Source: an uncultured Acetatifactor sp. (GTDB lineage: Bacteria > Bacillota > Clostridia > Lachnospirales > Lachnospiraceae). From it: a stretch of DNA of 64,000 nt. The notes beneath the pieces are model-generated. The model had not been told where the DNA came from and did not search any database. It worked only from the letters and a program-made list of their open reading frames with translations. Numbering within the stretch: the stretch's first letter is position 1; the number at the start of each line of letters is the position of its first letter. Below, one piece after another: positions 43,951 to 51,617 of the stretch. The translations under genes were made by a program, and so were the position numbers. Location of the stretch: NCBI GenBank assembly GCA_944383825.1, contig CALWRA010000012.1, forward strand, positions 1 to 64,000. Direction: 5' to 3'.

Positions 43951-43962
43951 GAACAAATGTTT
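43951..43962. promoter_or_regulatory. SOS box B (LexA operator)
   Basis: GAACAAATGTTT fits the Firmicute box GAACNNNNGTTY and lies just after the predicted transcription start of the LysM gene. Confidence 0.75.
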
Positions 43963-43964
43963 CC

Positions 43965-43976
43965 GAACAATTGTTT
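43965..43976. promoter_or_regulatory. SOS box C (LexA operator)
   Basis: GAACAATTGTTT, flanked by C and CG as in the Bacillus CGAACNNNNGTTCG box, starts 14 bases after box B. Adjacent boxes could bind LexA dimers side by side. Confidence 0.75.
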
Positions 43977-44012
43977 CGTTTGTATGGTATCGATAATAGG
44001 AGAGTAAGGAAT

Positions 44013-44426
44013 ATGAGAGCACAGGAAGCGCTGTACAGAAATATACTACAGAAAAAACATCTGCAGAAAAGAAATATGGAGTTCTGCAGAAAAGCCGGTA
44101 TACATAAAAGAAACATCCTCGGTAAAAGCCTTCTGCTTATTATAATGACCTGCCTCATCATAGTATGCGGAATTTCTTATCATGCTGTAAACATAAGCGC
44201 TGATACCGGAGAAAAAACCATTTTATTTAAGTATTATACCAGTGTCCCTGTACGATATGGAGAGACTCTCTGGGAGATTGCAGACGAATATATTGATTAC
44301 AGTCAGTACCAGGACAAAAATGATTATGTTAATGAGGTAATGAGTATTAACCAACTGAATGAGGATGGTACGGTGAAGGCCGGTCAGCATTTGATCCTTC
44401 CATATTATTCTGCGGAATATAAATAA
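44013..44426 (+). CDS. YneA-like SOS-controlled LysM membrane protein
   Basis: This 137-residue protein has a basic cytoplasmic region (1-35), one membrane helix (about 37-55) and an extracellular LysM domain (about 72-131, with VRYGETLWEIADEY and VKAGQHLILPY). This layout and the position divergent from lexA match Bacillus YneA, which blocks septum formation during SOS. Three SOS-type boxes overlap or adjoin its promoter. ATG 44013 follows AGGAGA. Division arrest is inferred by analogy; the cytoplasmic tail is longer than in YneA and sequence similarity cannot be judged here. Confidence 0.85.
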   Translation: MRAQEALYRNILQKKHLQKRNMEFCRKAGIHKRNILGKSLLLIIMTCLIIVCGISYHAVNISADTGEKTILFKYYTSVPVRYGETLWEIADEYIDYSQYQDKNDYVNEVMSINQLNEDGTVKAGQHLILPYYSAEYK

Positions 44427-44440
44427 TTCGGTTCCTGAAG

Positions 44441-44479
44441 TCCGCGCTGTTGAATGATGAGAATCAATCAACACGCGGA
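44441..44479. repeat. Inverted repeat between convergent genes
   Basis: TCCGCG and TGTTGA (44441-44446, 44448-44453) pair with TCAACA and CGCGGA (44468-44479), a 12-bp stem with one bulged C and a 14-base loop. No T-tract follows on either strand, so a standard terminator is unlikely. It lies between the LysM gene and the recombinase gene, which converge here. Confidence 0.55.
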
Positions 44480-44505
44480 GCCGTCACGAGCTTTGGAAAA
44501 GTTGG

Positions 44506-45573
44506 CTACTGGTCAGGCTTTTCCCTGAGATGAACGGCATTTGCCGCGCGGCGCCTTCTTTCATCTTCTAATGCAGCATAATGCTTTCTGGTGGTATTAA
44601 CATCCTTATGCCCAAGTACGTCGGCTACCAGATAGATATCCCCGGTTTCCTGATACAGAGTAGTGCCATATGTGCTTCTCAGCTTATGAGGGGTAATTTT
44701 TTTCAATGTGGTAACTCGGGAGGCGTATTTTTTTACAAGGTTTTCCACAGAGCGAACTGCCATGCGGCGGTTTTGCAGAGAGAGAAACAAAGCTTTTTCA
44801 CTTCCCTCTGCAGGAATCATATGATTTCTCAATTCAAGATAATCCAATAGAGCGGTTTCCACTTCCTCTCCAAAATAAATAACTGCTTCATAGCCCCCCT
44901 TTCTACGTATTTTGATTCCTCCCACATCAAAATTGATATCCGTAATATCAAGACCTACGCATTCGGACACACGTATTCCGGTGCCCAAAAGAAGAGTAAG
45001 CAGAGCTACATCGCGTACTTTTGTTTTTTTATGATATTCCAGCTCTTTTTTTGTAAGTTTTGTACCTTCTTCCACCTGATCCAAAAGAATTGCGACCTCA
45101 TTTGGTTCGAGACGAATGATTTCTTTTTCATGCCTTTTTGGAAGAGGAATCAGTGCGGCAGGATTTTTTTCTATCATCTCATTTTGAAAAAAATAATTAT
45201 AAAAGCTTCGAAGAGAAGCAAGCTTCCTTGCTTTTCCTCTCTCCTCATTTGTAATATCTTTTCCCGCCTTTTGGTACAAGGTAATATATTCCAGATATTC
45301 TTCAATGTCCATACGGGTAAGCTTATCCAAAATGGACAGTGGATAGTCCTTCATATCCATCTTAGAGCATATGCTGTTTTTCTCATGCAGAAATTCAAAG
45401 AAAAGCCTTAAATCGTATGCGTAGGCTAATCGTGTCCGTGAAGAGGTGTAGTCCTCAATTCCTCGGAAGAACATCCTGCAGAAACCGGGGAGAGTTTCCA
45501 TGACGACTCTCAGTTTCTGTATATTCTGCTTATTCTGCGCATCATGGTAGTTGTCATTTTTTATTACTGCCAA
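44506..45573 (-). CDS. Tyrosine-type site-specific recombinase (XerC/D-like)
   Basis: This 355-residue recombinase has an N-terminal SAM-like core-binding domain (about 30-135) and a catalytic domain with all active residues: R201 (GTGIRVSE), K225, H296 and R299 (PHKLRSTYGT), H322 (LGHKDVNTT) and nucleophile Y332 (KHYAAL). The start is TTG 45573, lying within the end of the upstream ttcA-like gene, so translation is probably coupled. Nothing else in the region suggests a phage or transposon; a chromosomal housekeeping role (dimer resolution or inversion) is more likely. The target site is unknown. Confidence 0.92.
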   Translation of the reverse strand: MAVIKNDNYHDAQNKQNIQKLRVVMETLPGFCRMFFRGIEDYTSSRTRLAYAYDLRLFFEFLHEKNSICSKMDMKDYPLSILDKLTRMDIEEYLEYITLYQKAGKDITNEERGKARKLASLRSFYNYFFQNEMIEKNPAALIPLPKRHEKEIIRLEPNEVAILLDQVEEGTKLTKKELEYHKKTKVRDVALLTLLLGTGIRVSECVGLDITDINFDVGGIKIRRKGGYEAVIYFGEEVETALLDYLELRNHMIPAEGSEKALFLSLQNRRMAVRSVENLVKKYASRVTTLKKITPHKLRSTYGTTLYQETGDIYLVADVLGHKDVNTTRKHYAALEDERRRRAANAVHLREKPDQ

Positions 45574-46288
45574 AGCTTTCCCAACCTTTCATATTTCCTT
45601 TACGGATTGCGGTAAACATCCGCTCTTTTACACCGGGATTTTCCAGATTCAGCTGTCGGAGAAGATTTTTCACATACTCCCGCTTTGTGTGGCCATCCAC
45701 AGGGCAAGGGCTTTTTACTACCGGAACATTATACTTGTTAACAAAGCCAATCACATCAGATTCATTCATATACATGAGGGGTCTTATGACAGTCAGATCC
45801 ATTCGATCCAAATAGGTGACAGGAGAAAAGGTATGAAAGCGCCCTTCATAAATTAACGACATAAGCATGGTCTCCACCACGTCATCTTTGTGATGGGCAT
45901 AAGCCACCTTGTTGCAGCCCGCAGCTTTGATTCCCTGGTTTAAAGCCCCCTTTCTCATTTTTGCACACAAGGAACAGGGATTTGTTTCTTTACGATCTTC
46001 AAAGACAACCTTTGCAATATCCGTTTTGATAATCGTATATTCTACCTGCAGTTCTCCGCATAGAGTATGTATCTTTTCTAAATTCAAATTGTCAAATCCC
46101 AGATCTACGGTAACCGCGTGAATATCAAATCGCATGGGATAAAAGCGTCTCAGACTGCTAAGGGCATACAGGAGAGTCAGACTGTCTTTTCCGCCGGAAA
46201 TGCCTACTGCGATTTTATCATTTTCTTCAATCATATGGTAATCGTCCGCTGCTTTGCGAACATAGCTTAACACCTGTTGTAATTTCAT
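45554..46288 (-). CDS. TtcA-like tRNA 2-thiolation protein
   Basis: This 244-residue PP-loop ATPase resembles TtcA, which thiolates C32 of tRNA. It has the PP-loop VGISGGKDSLTLLYAL, a CxxC pair in NPCSLCAKMRKGAL, AYAHHKDDVVETML and a further Cys in VKSPCPVDGH that can hold an iron-sulfur cluster. Two ATGs are present; 46288 is preferred since GGAGG lies seven bases ahead, while 46294 is too close. It overlaps the recombinase gene by 20 bases. Related PP-loop proteins with other substrates are hard to exclude. Confidence 0.88.
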   Translation of the reverse strand: MKLQQVLSYVRKAADDYHMIEENDKIAVGISGGKDSLTLLYALSSLRRFYPMRFDIHAVTVDLGFDNLNLEKIHTLCGELQVEYTIIKTDIAKVVFEDRKETNPCSLCAKMRKGALNQGIKAAGCNKVAYAHHKDDVVETMLMSLIYEGRFHTFSPVTYLDRMDLTVIRPLMYMNESDVIGFVNKYNVPVVKSPCPVDGHTKREYVKNLLRQLNLENPGVKERMFTAIRKGNMKGWESFGSNKK

Positions 46289-46442
46289 AATCATGCCTCC
46301 GTTTCGACTACTATTTTATTATTTTCACAGTTTAAAAACAATAGGCAATTATATTTTTTGAAAAGAAGGATATACTCTCAATGAAAGAAAAAGCTGGAAT
46401 ATACAGAAAAGATGTATATCCGAAGTCAGAAAGGAGATATTT

Positions 46443-47039
46443 ATGGCTATTGCATTTCGCGAAAGTGAAACCAAAGATAATTTAATGAGGGCGTTTGCCG
46501 GTGAAAGTCAGGCGCGTAACAGATATACCTTTGCCGCATCCCAGGCTAAGAAAAACGGATTGTATGTGGTAAGCGCCATTTTTGCATTCACGGCTTCTCA
46601 GGAAAAGGAGCATGCAGAGATTTTCTATCATCATCTCAACGAAATGGCCGGTGAGACAATTACCGTGGATGGAGGATACCCTGTGGATATTACAGAGGAC
46701 GTTGAAAAACTTCTCTCCATGGCGCAGCACAATGAATACGAGGAACATGATCCGGTATACAAGGCATTCGGAGAAAAGGCTATGGCAGAAGGCTTTAAAA
46801 ATATTGCCGCCTCCTTTTTTCAGATTGCGGAAATTGAAAAAATTCACGGAGACCGCTTCGGTAAATACGCTCAGTTATTGAGAGAGGGCAAGTTGTTTGT
46901 TTCCGATGTGGAGACAGAGTGGATGTGTCTGAACTGCGGATTTGTGTATAAAGGACCGGAAGCTCCTGCGATATGTCCTGTTTGTAAACATGACAGAGGA
47001 TACTTTATAAGATTTGAGCTTGCCCCTTACGGAAGATAA
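46443..47039 (+). CDS. rbr: Rubrerythrin
   Basis: This 198-residue non-haem iron peroxidase removes hydrogen peroxide in anaerobes. The N-terminal four-helix domain carries the diiron ligands in AGESQARNRYTF, ASQEKEHAEIFYHHL, AEGFKNIAASFF and AEIEKIHGDRF. The C-terminal rubredoxin-like domain has CLNCG and CPVCKHDRGYF (two CxxC pairs). It is monocistronic by context, with AAAGGAG before the ATG. Presence fits a strict anaerobe. Confidence 0.96.
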   Translation: MAIAFRESETKDNLMRAFAGESQARNRYTFAASQAKKNGLYVVSAIFAFTASQEKEHAEIFYHHLNEMAGETITVDGGYPVDITEDVEKLLSMAQHNEYEEHDPVYKAFGEKAMAEGFKNIAASFFQIAEIEKIHGDRFGKYAQLLREGKLFVSDVETEWMCLNCGFVYKGPEAPAICPVCKHDRGYFIRFELAPYGR

Positions 47040-47055
47040 TTTTCCAAACCTTTAC

Positions 47056-47084
47056 TTGTGATATGAAGTCTTTCAGTGTATTAT
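47056..47084 (+). promoter_or_regulatory. Candidate promoter for the AI-2E-family gene
   Basis: TTGTGA (47056-47061) and TATTAT (47079-47084) are spaced by 17 bases; an alternative TATAAT overlaps at 47082-47087 with a poor 20-base spacer. It lies 50 bases before the ATG at 47134. Confidence 0.4.
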
Positions 47085-47133
47085 AATATTAACAGAAAAG
47101 GATTTTGTTACTGCACAAGAAAGGATCAACCGG

Positions 47134-48495
47134 ATGAAATTCAAGCTGGAGAATAAATATTTTCGCTGGGGCTTAACAGCTTTTTTAGTTATTGCAGCAA
47201 GCATTATTTTTTATTATGTAGTATTTTACGGATCGGATATAAAGGTTGGCATAATGGTGGTGACAAACATTCTGATGCCTGTGGTATTCGGGCTTGTTAC
47301 CGCCTACCTGCTGACACCCGTTCTTAATTTTATAGAAAATAAGATTTTGCTGCCTTTGTGTGACAAATGCAGGCTCCATGCTTCCCCGAAAAGAAATTCC
47401 GTTGTGAGGGGAGCAGGAATATTCTTGACCTTTCTTCTTCTTTTTGCTCTGATATACAATCTTTTTGGAATGCTGCTTTCTCAAATTGTTCCGAGCATTC
47501 AGAATATTGTTCTTAACTTCGATTATTACATTAATAACTTTATAAGATGGCTGAATAGATTTCTGGAAGATAATGTGGAGTTGAAAAATTATGCGACCCG
47601 CATGGTAAATACTTATTCTGCCGATGTGGAAGCCTGGCTGAATAATACACTGTTTACTACCACAAGCGAATTGGTCAGGAGAGTTTCACTAAGTGTTATA
47701 GGCGTTCTGAAGGTACTATGGAATTTTATTATCGGGTTGATCATCTCGGTATATGTCCTTGCGGGCAAAGAAAAATTCGCAGGTCAGGCAAAAAAAATCA
47801 CCTACGCTCTATTTGAGAAAAATACTGCAAATATTATTATTAGAAACTTCCGGTTTACCCACCGTACATTCATCGGGTTTATCGGAGGGAAGATTGTGGA
47901 TTCCCTGATTATTGGAATTCTGTGCTTTATTGGCACTGCAGTTCTGCATACTCCTTACGGAGCATTGGTCAGTGTAATTGTAGGTGTTACAAACGTAATT
48001 CCTTTTTTTGGGCCTTACCTGGGCGCTATTCCAAGCATAATTCTTATTTTTGTGGTTGATCCTGCCCACCCCTTAAACTGTGCTTATTTTGTAGTTTTTA
48101 TAGTGATTTTGCAGCAATTTGACGGAAACTTCCTGGGACCTAAAATTTTAGGAAATTCTACAGGACTTACCGGTTTTTGGGTGATTTTTGCAATCACTCT
48201 TTTTGGAGGCCTTTTCGGTGTGCCGGGAATGATTGTGGGAGTTCCTGTTTTTGCAGTAATGTATGCAGCAATTAAATCCATGGTAAACGCAGCATTGACG
48301 AAAAAGAATATGCCATATGAAACACAGAAGTATATGAGGGTTGAGAAGATAGATGAACAGGGATTCCATGATTTTGTTCAACGGCCTGCAGAACGGAAAA
48401 AATGGGCAAGAATGGGAAAAAGAAAAGAAAATTATAAAGAGACGGGAAAACGTGCAGAAACAAATAGCCGTCAGAACGAAGAGAGAGAAGATTAA
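47134..48495 (+). CDS. AI-2E family transporter
   Basis: This 453-residue membrane protein has about eight helices and the family pattern: an N-terminal pair, a central soluble region (about 125-190), and the C-terminal block GALVSVIVGVTNVIPFFGPYLGAIPS and GLTGFWVIFAITLFGGLFGVPGMIVGVP. The family (PF01594) includes exporters of autoinducer-2 and ion antiporters, so the substrate is open. The C-terminal 60 residues are strongly basic and hydrophilic. dtd begins immediately after its stop codon. Confidence 0.92.
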   Translation: MKFKLENKYFRWGLTAFLVIAASIIFYYVVFYGSDIKVGIMVVTNILMPVVFGLVTAYLLTPVLNFIENKILLPLCDKCRLHASPKRNSVVRGAGIFLTFLLLFALIYNLFGMLLSQIVPSIQNIVLNFDYYINNFIRWLNRFLEDNVELKNYATRMVNTYSADVEAWLNNTLFTTTSELVRRVSLSVIGVLKVLWNFIIGLIISVYVLAGKEKFAGQAKKITYALFEKNTANIIIRNFRFTHRTFIGFIGGKIVDSLIIGILCFIGTAVLHTPYGALVSVIVGVTNVIPFFGPYLGAIPSIILIFVVDPAHPLNCAYFVVFIVILQQFDGNFLGPKILGNSTGLTGFWVIFAITLFGGLFGVPGMIVGVPVFAVMYAAIKSMVNAALTKKNMPYETQKYMRVEKIDEQGFHDFVQRPAERKKWARMGKRKENYKETGKRAETNSRQNEERED

Positions 48496-48942
48496 ATGCG
48501 ATTTTTGATACAAAGAGTAAGGGAAGCTTCCGTCAATGTGAATGGCTGTGTGATTGGCCGTATTGAAAAAGGATTTTTGGTATTGGTTGGGGTAAACCAG
48601 ACGGATACCGTACGGACAGCCGAAAAAATGGTGAAAAAAATGATAGGGCTTAGGATATTTGAAGACGAAAATGGGAAAACAAATCTTGACCTGCATTCTG
48701 TAAAAGGCCAGCTGCTAATTGTATCACAATTTACATTATATGCAGATTGCCGGAAGGGGAATCGGCCTTCTTTTATCAGAGCTGGAGAACCCCAGAAGGC
48801 CAAAGCCCTTTATGAATATGTTATTGAATTGTGCCAAAAAGAAATACCTGTGGTGCAGCAAGGAAGCTTTGGTGCAGATATGAAAATTTCACTGGTAAAT
48901 GATGGTCCTTTTACAGTCATCCTGGATTCGGATGAGTTATAA
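48496..48942 (+). CDS. dtd: D-aminoacyl-tRNA deacylase
   Basis: This 148-residue enzyme frees tRNA from D-amino acids and from Gly-tRNA-Ala mischarging. Motifs are MRFLIQRVREASVNV, SQFTLYADCRKGNRPSF and NDGPFTVILDS, the latter holding the cross-subunit Gly-Pro (here GPF rather than the usual GPV/M). The ATG directly follows the stop of the transporter gene, so coupling is likely. Length is normal. Confidence 0.95.
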   Translation: MRFLIQRVREASVNVNGCVIGRIEKGFLVLVGVNQTDTVRTAEKMVKKMIGLRIFEDENGKTNLDLHSVKGQLLIVSQFTLYADCRKGNRPSFIRAGEPQKAKALYEYVIELCQKEIPVVQQGSFGADMKISLVNDGPFTVILDSDEL

Positions 48943-49013
48943 CTATTCGTTAAAGTTGTCTTTTGCGCATAGTTAATTGTGAGACAATCTATACCATTCC
49001 GATCATTACTCCA

Positions 49014-49571
49014 TCAAAAATTTTCATAGGCAGCAAAAAAATAAGCAGCCATTTGAGCTCTGGAGCTGAAAGGTTCTGATTCCAGCAGTGTTCTAACTTC
49101 CTCCCGTGTGTAAAAATGGGCTTCAATTTCTTCATTGTCCGAGGTATGTCCTGATATTTCGCCTTCTGCCTCTACAAAGGCAATATAAGTGGTAGTGTCG
49201 GAAATGGCCACAGCTGCGTACGAAGGCGGCAATATTGCTTTTATCGATTTTACCCTTAATCCGGTTTCCTCATACAGCTCCCTACGGATACATTCTTCCA
49301 GAGTTTCATGCTTTTCCAGCATTCCTGCACAGAGGTTAAAAATTGTGCGGTTTACACCCATGCGGAATTCACGAAGAAGTAAGAGCTTTTTATTGCAGGT
49401 GGCAACAATGGATACACCGCTGGGAGCATTTCCCAAATCGTCTATACCGTTCAGCTCTCTTCTGCTGACTATTTCATATTTTTTTTCCCTTCCGGCTTTA
49501 TTTTTGTAGGTAATCTCATAATTTTTGAGGTATTTTCCATCTTTTACTTTTTCAAATTTTAAAAATTCCAA
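49014..49571 (-). CDS. Nudix hydrolase (ADP-ribose pyrophosphatase-like)
   Basis: This 185-residue protein has a perfect Nudix box: GMLEKHETLEECIRRELYEE followed by TGL, matching Gx5Ex7REUxEExGU. The overall arrangement, with an N-terminal beta region and the VYLAEAEGE-like segment replaced by YIAFVEAEGE, fits ADP-ribose pyrophosphatases. Substrate is not proven. The start is TTG 49571 with AGGAG eight bases upstream on the minus strand. It follows the RNase E/G gene order on this strand but is read last. Confidence 0.9.
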   Translation of the reverse strand: MEFLKFEKVKDGKYLKNYEITYKNKAGREKKYEIVSRRELNGIDDLGNAPSGVSIVATCNKKLLLLREFRMGVNRTIFNLCAGMLEKHETLEECIRRELYEETGLRVKSIKAILPPSYAAVAISDTTTYIAFVEAEGEISGHTSDNEEIEAHFYTREEVRTLLESEPFSSRAQMAAYFFAAYENF

Positions 49572-49602
49572 ACTGACGCTCCTTTTTTCATTTATTATCT
49601 CA

Positions 49603-50832
49603 TTATTTAAGCTTTAGCTGCTCCTTCAGAGGCTTGCTGTTCTTTTTTCTGGTTATTTCCATAAGTCCCAAAGGCGTAATATCCACAACCATAATTTTTT
49701 GTTTGTCACTTTTTACCAAGCTCCGCATTTGCTGCAAGAGCATTTCCTGATGATCTTTAGATAGCATATTTACAAAATCCACAAGAATCATGCCTGAAAG
49801 GTTACGAAGGCGCATTTGCAGCGCAATTTCTGCCGCTGCCTCCATGTTGAGAAGGTAAGAACTCTCCTCCTTTTCTCCCTTTGCCCCCCTGCCTTCATAT
49901 TTTCCGGAATTTACATCAATTACAGTCAGAGCTTCTGTGGGCTCAATCATCAAATATCCGCCCGACTTAAGCCATACGCGTTTGCCAAGAGCTTCGTCAA
50001 GCCGTGATTTTACGGAATAAAGTTTACTTAAAGGATATGTGCTATCCTGATAAAGCCGTACTGTTTTGTCCGGCTGCTTCTCTCGACAATAGGCAGAAAT
50101 CTGTTCCCAAAGCGATTCCTGATCCGTGATAATCTCATCATATTCCCAGGGGTATACAAGAGAGTTCAGCACAGCAGCCCAGCCAGGCAGAGCTTCATGG
50201 AGACAGCTGAAGCAGGTTCTATAGGGAGCCTTTTTTAACAGATCGGCAAATTCTGTCCAAAGTCTGTAAAAGGCCGTCAGAAGCTCTTCTTCACTGCAAT
50301 CTCCTGCCTGGGTACGTATAACTCCGCTTATGGGAATGGGAAGCTCCGCCCGGGGGATAAACCTGCTGCCTTCCAAAATCCCTTTTTCATTCAGAAGATG
50401 TAAAATCCTTTTCTTTTGTTCAACGGAAAGCTTGGAAGAAAAGCTGGCGTGGGCTGAAGGATCAAAGCTGAGGACAAAATACTCGTTAGGCAGGGAGACC
50501 CTTGCTGTAACAGCTGCCTGCTTCGTCTTCTGTGCTTCTGTAATAATCTGGACCAGAAGCTCATCTCCCTCCAAAATTCTTCCATCGTATCTTCGGTTAA
50601 GCAGAAACGGAGCGCCAGCCTCTTTTCTGGAAAGAAAGCAGATTTCCCCATCGGCGATTTCCACAAAACAGGCTCCGATATTGGCAGAAATATTTTTGAC
50701 CTTTCCCACATAGATAGATCCTATCCTGTTACGCTCTATGGGAAGAACCTGAGCGGCCAACATGCGGCTTTTCTGGAAAAGCATAGCCAGCATAAGATTT
50801 TCATACTTCGTAAATATCAGTTTTCCGTCCAT
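49603..50832 (-). CDS. Ribonuclease E/G family protein without zinc link
   Basis: This 409-residue protein is an RNase E/G-type endoribonuclease. It has an S1-like RNA-binding domain (about 35-110) and the catalytic domain with metal-binding D306 (LTVIDVNSGKY) and D352 (ILVDFVNM). It ends soon after LGLMEITRKKNSKPL; the CPxCxG zinc-link and small domain that form the E. coli tetramer are missing. The start lies within the end of the upstream radical-SAM-linked gene. Function would be mRNA or rRNA processing. Confidence 0.92.
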   Translation of the reverse strand: MDGKLIFTKYENLMLAMLFQKSRMLAAQVLPIERNRIGSIYVGKVKNISANIGACFVEIADGEICFLSRKEAGAPFLLNRRYDGRILEGDELLVQIITEAQKTKQAAVTARVSLPNEYFVLSFDPSAHASFSSKLSVEQKKRILHLLNEKGILEGSRFIPRAELPIPISGVIRTQAGDCSEEELLTAFYRLWTEFADLLKKAPYRTCFSCLHEALPGWAAVLNSLVYPWEYDEIITDQESLWEQISAYCREKQPDKTVRLYQDSTYPLSKLYSVKSRLDEALGKRVWLKSGGYLMIEPTEALTVIDVNSGKYEGRGAKGEKEESSYLLNMEAAAEIALQMRLRNLSGMILVDFVNMLSKDHQEMLLQQMRSLVKSDKQKIMVVDITPLGLMEITRKKNSKPLKEQLKLK

Positions 50833-51602
50833 AGCATATCGCCCTCCTTAAGAGTACTTTCGTTAACGGTATCCAGAGGAACAAAGCAAGGTTTATCCCG
50901 GGTGCCAGTATTAAAAAAAAGCTCCTCTCTATTTACCATAAGAGCGTTTCCCTGCATAGTTTGCCCATTTTGAGCAAAAAGAGCCTCTAAAATCTGGGAA
51001 GGTTTGACATTTCCGGCGCTTGAGGCGTCCACCAGCATATAAACGGAAGGCGACTTGAAAGGCTCATCCGCTTCCAGGCCGACTTTTACACCGGAATCTT
51101 CCTCCAAAAGAATCATTTTATAAATACCGGGACGCAAATCTATTTCTCGGATTCCTCTTTTGGTCTCCTTCGTAAAAGGAATGGTCTCCTGGGCCAGAAA
51201 GGCAGGCAGTGCGCTGAAAAGATCAAACTCTGGTTCTCTCCCCTTTCTGAATCTTACCGTATAAGCTGCGGCAGCTACGCTTGCCATAGCATTCTCAGCA
51301 TTCTGGGGAAGCGCGCTTACGCCTGTGATTTCAATTCCGGGAACGCTGGCTTTATTTAGCCGTTCTTTTATATCCTCGCAGGAGATCATTGAATTTACCT
51401 CAATATCCATATATTCCCCGTTACTCGTAATCCCCACGCCAAGAGGCGCTGCAAAGGACATGATTTGATGGGGGCTAAATCCCGCAGTGTATGCCACATC
51501 AATCTGCGCTCTGCGGATCGCCTTCTGGAAAAAGCGCATCACATCCAGATGGCCGATAAAACGCACGGCGCCAAACTTACGAAATTTTATTCTTAATCGC
51601 AT
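50817..51602 (-). CDS. TIGR03936-family radical-SAM-linked protein (DUF2344)
   Basis: This 261-residue protein starts with MRLRIKFRKFGAVRFIGHLD, the signature of DUF2344/TIGR03936 proteins that always accompany a B12-binding radical SAM protein. It has no SAM cluster itself. The gene lies 15 bases after its radical SAM partner and overlaps the RNase E/G gene by 16 bases. The three-gene set is conserved in Clostridia; a role in RNA or ribosome modification is likely but unproven. Confidence 0.92.
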   Translation of the reverse strand: MRLRIKFRKFGAVRFIGHLDVMRFFQKAIRRAQIDVAYTAGFSPHQIMSFAAPLGVGITSNGEYMDIEVNSMISCEDIKERLNKASVPGIEITGVSALPQNAENAMASVAAAAYTVRFRKGREPEFDLFSALPAFLAQETIPFTKETKRGIREIDLRPGIYKMILLEEDSGVKVGLEADEPFKSPSVYMLVDASSAGNVKPSQILEALFAQNGQTMQGNALMVNREELFFNTGTRDKPCFVPLDTVNESTLKEGDMLWTEN

Positions 51603-51617
51603 AATATAGCTTTCCTT

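Noticed and set aside
44506..45573. Integrase as a sign of a prophage or integrated element
   Set aside because: No phage, plasmid or transposase genes, no tRNA target and no flanking direct repeats are visible; neighbours are housekeeping genes.
46368..46421. GGATATAC and GTATATCC inverted repeat before rubrerythrin
   Set aside because: The arms are 8 bp but 38 bases apart and rich in A and T, so chance is a sufficient explanation. No clear PerR box was found.
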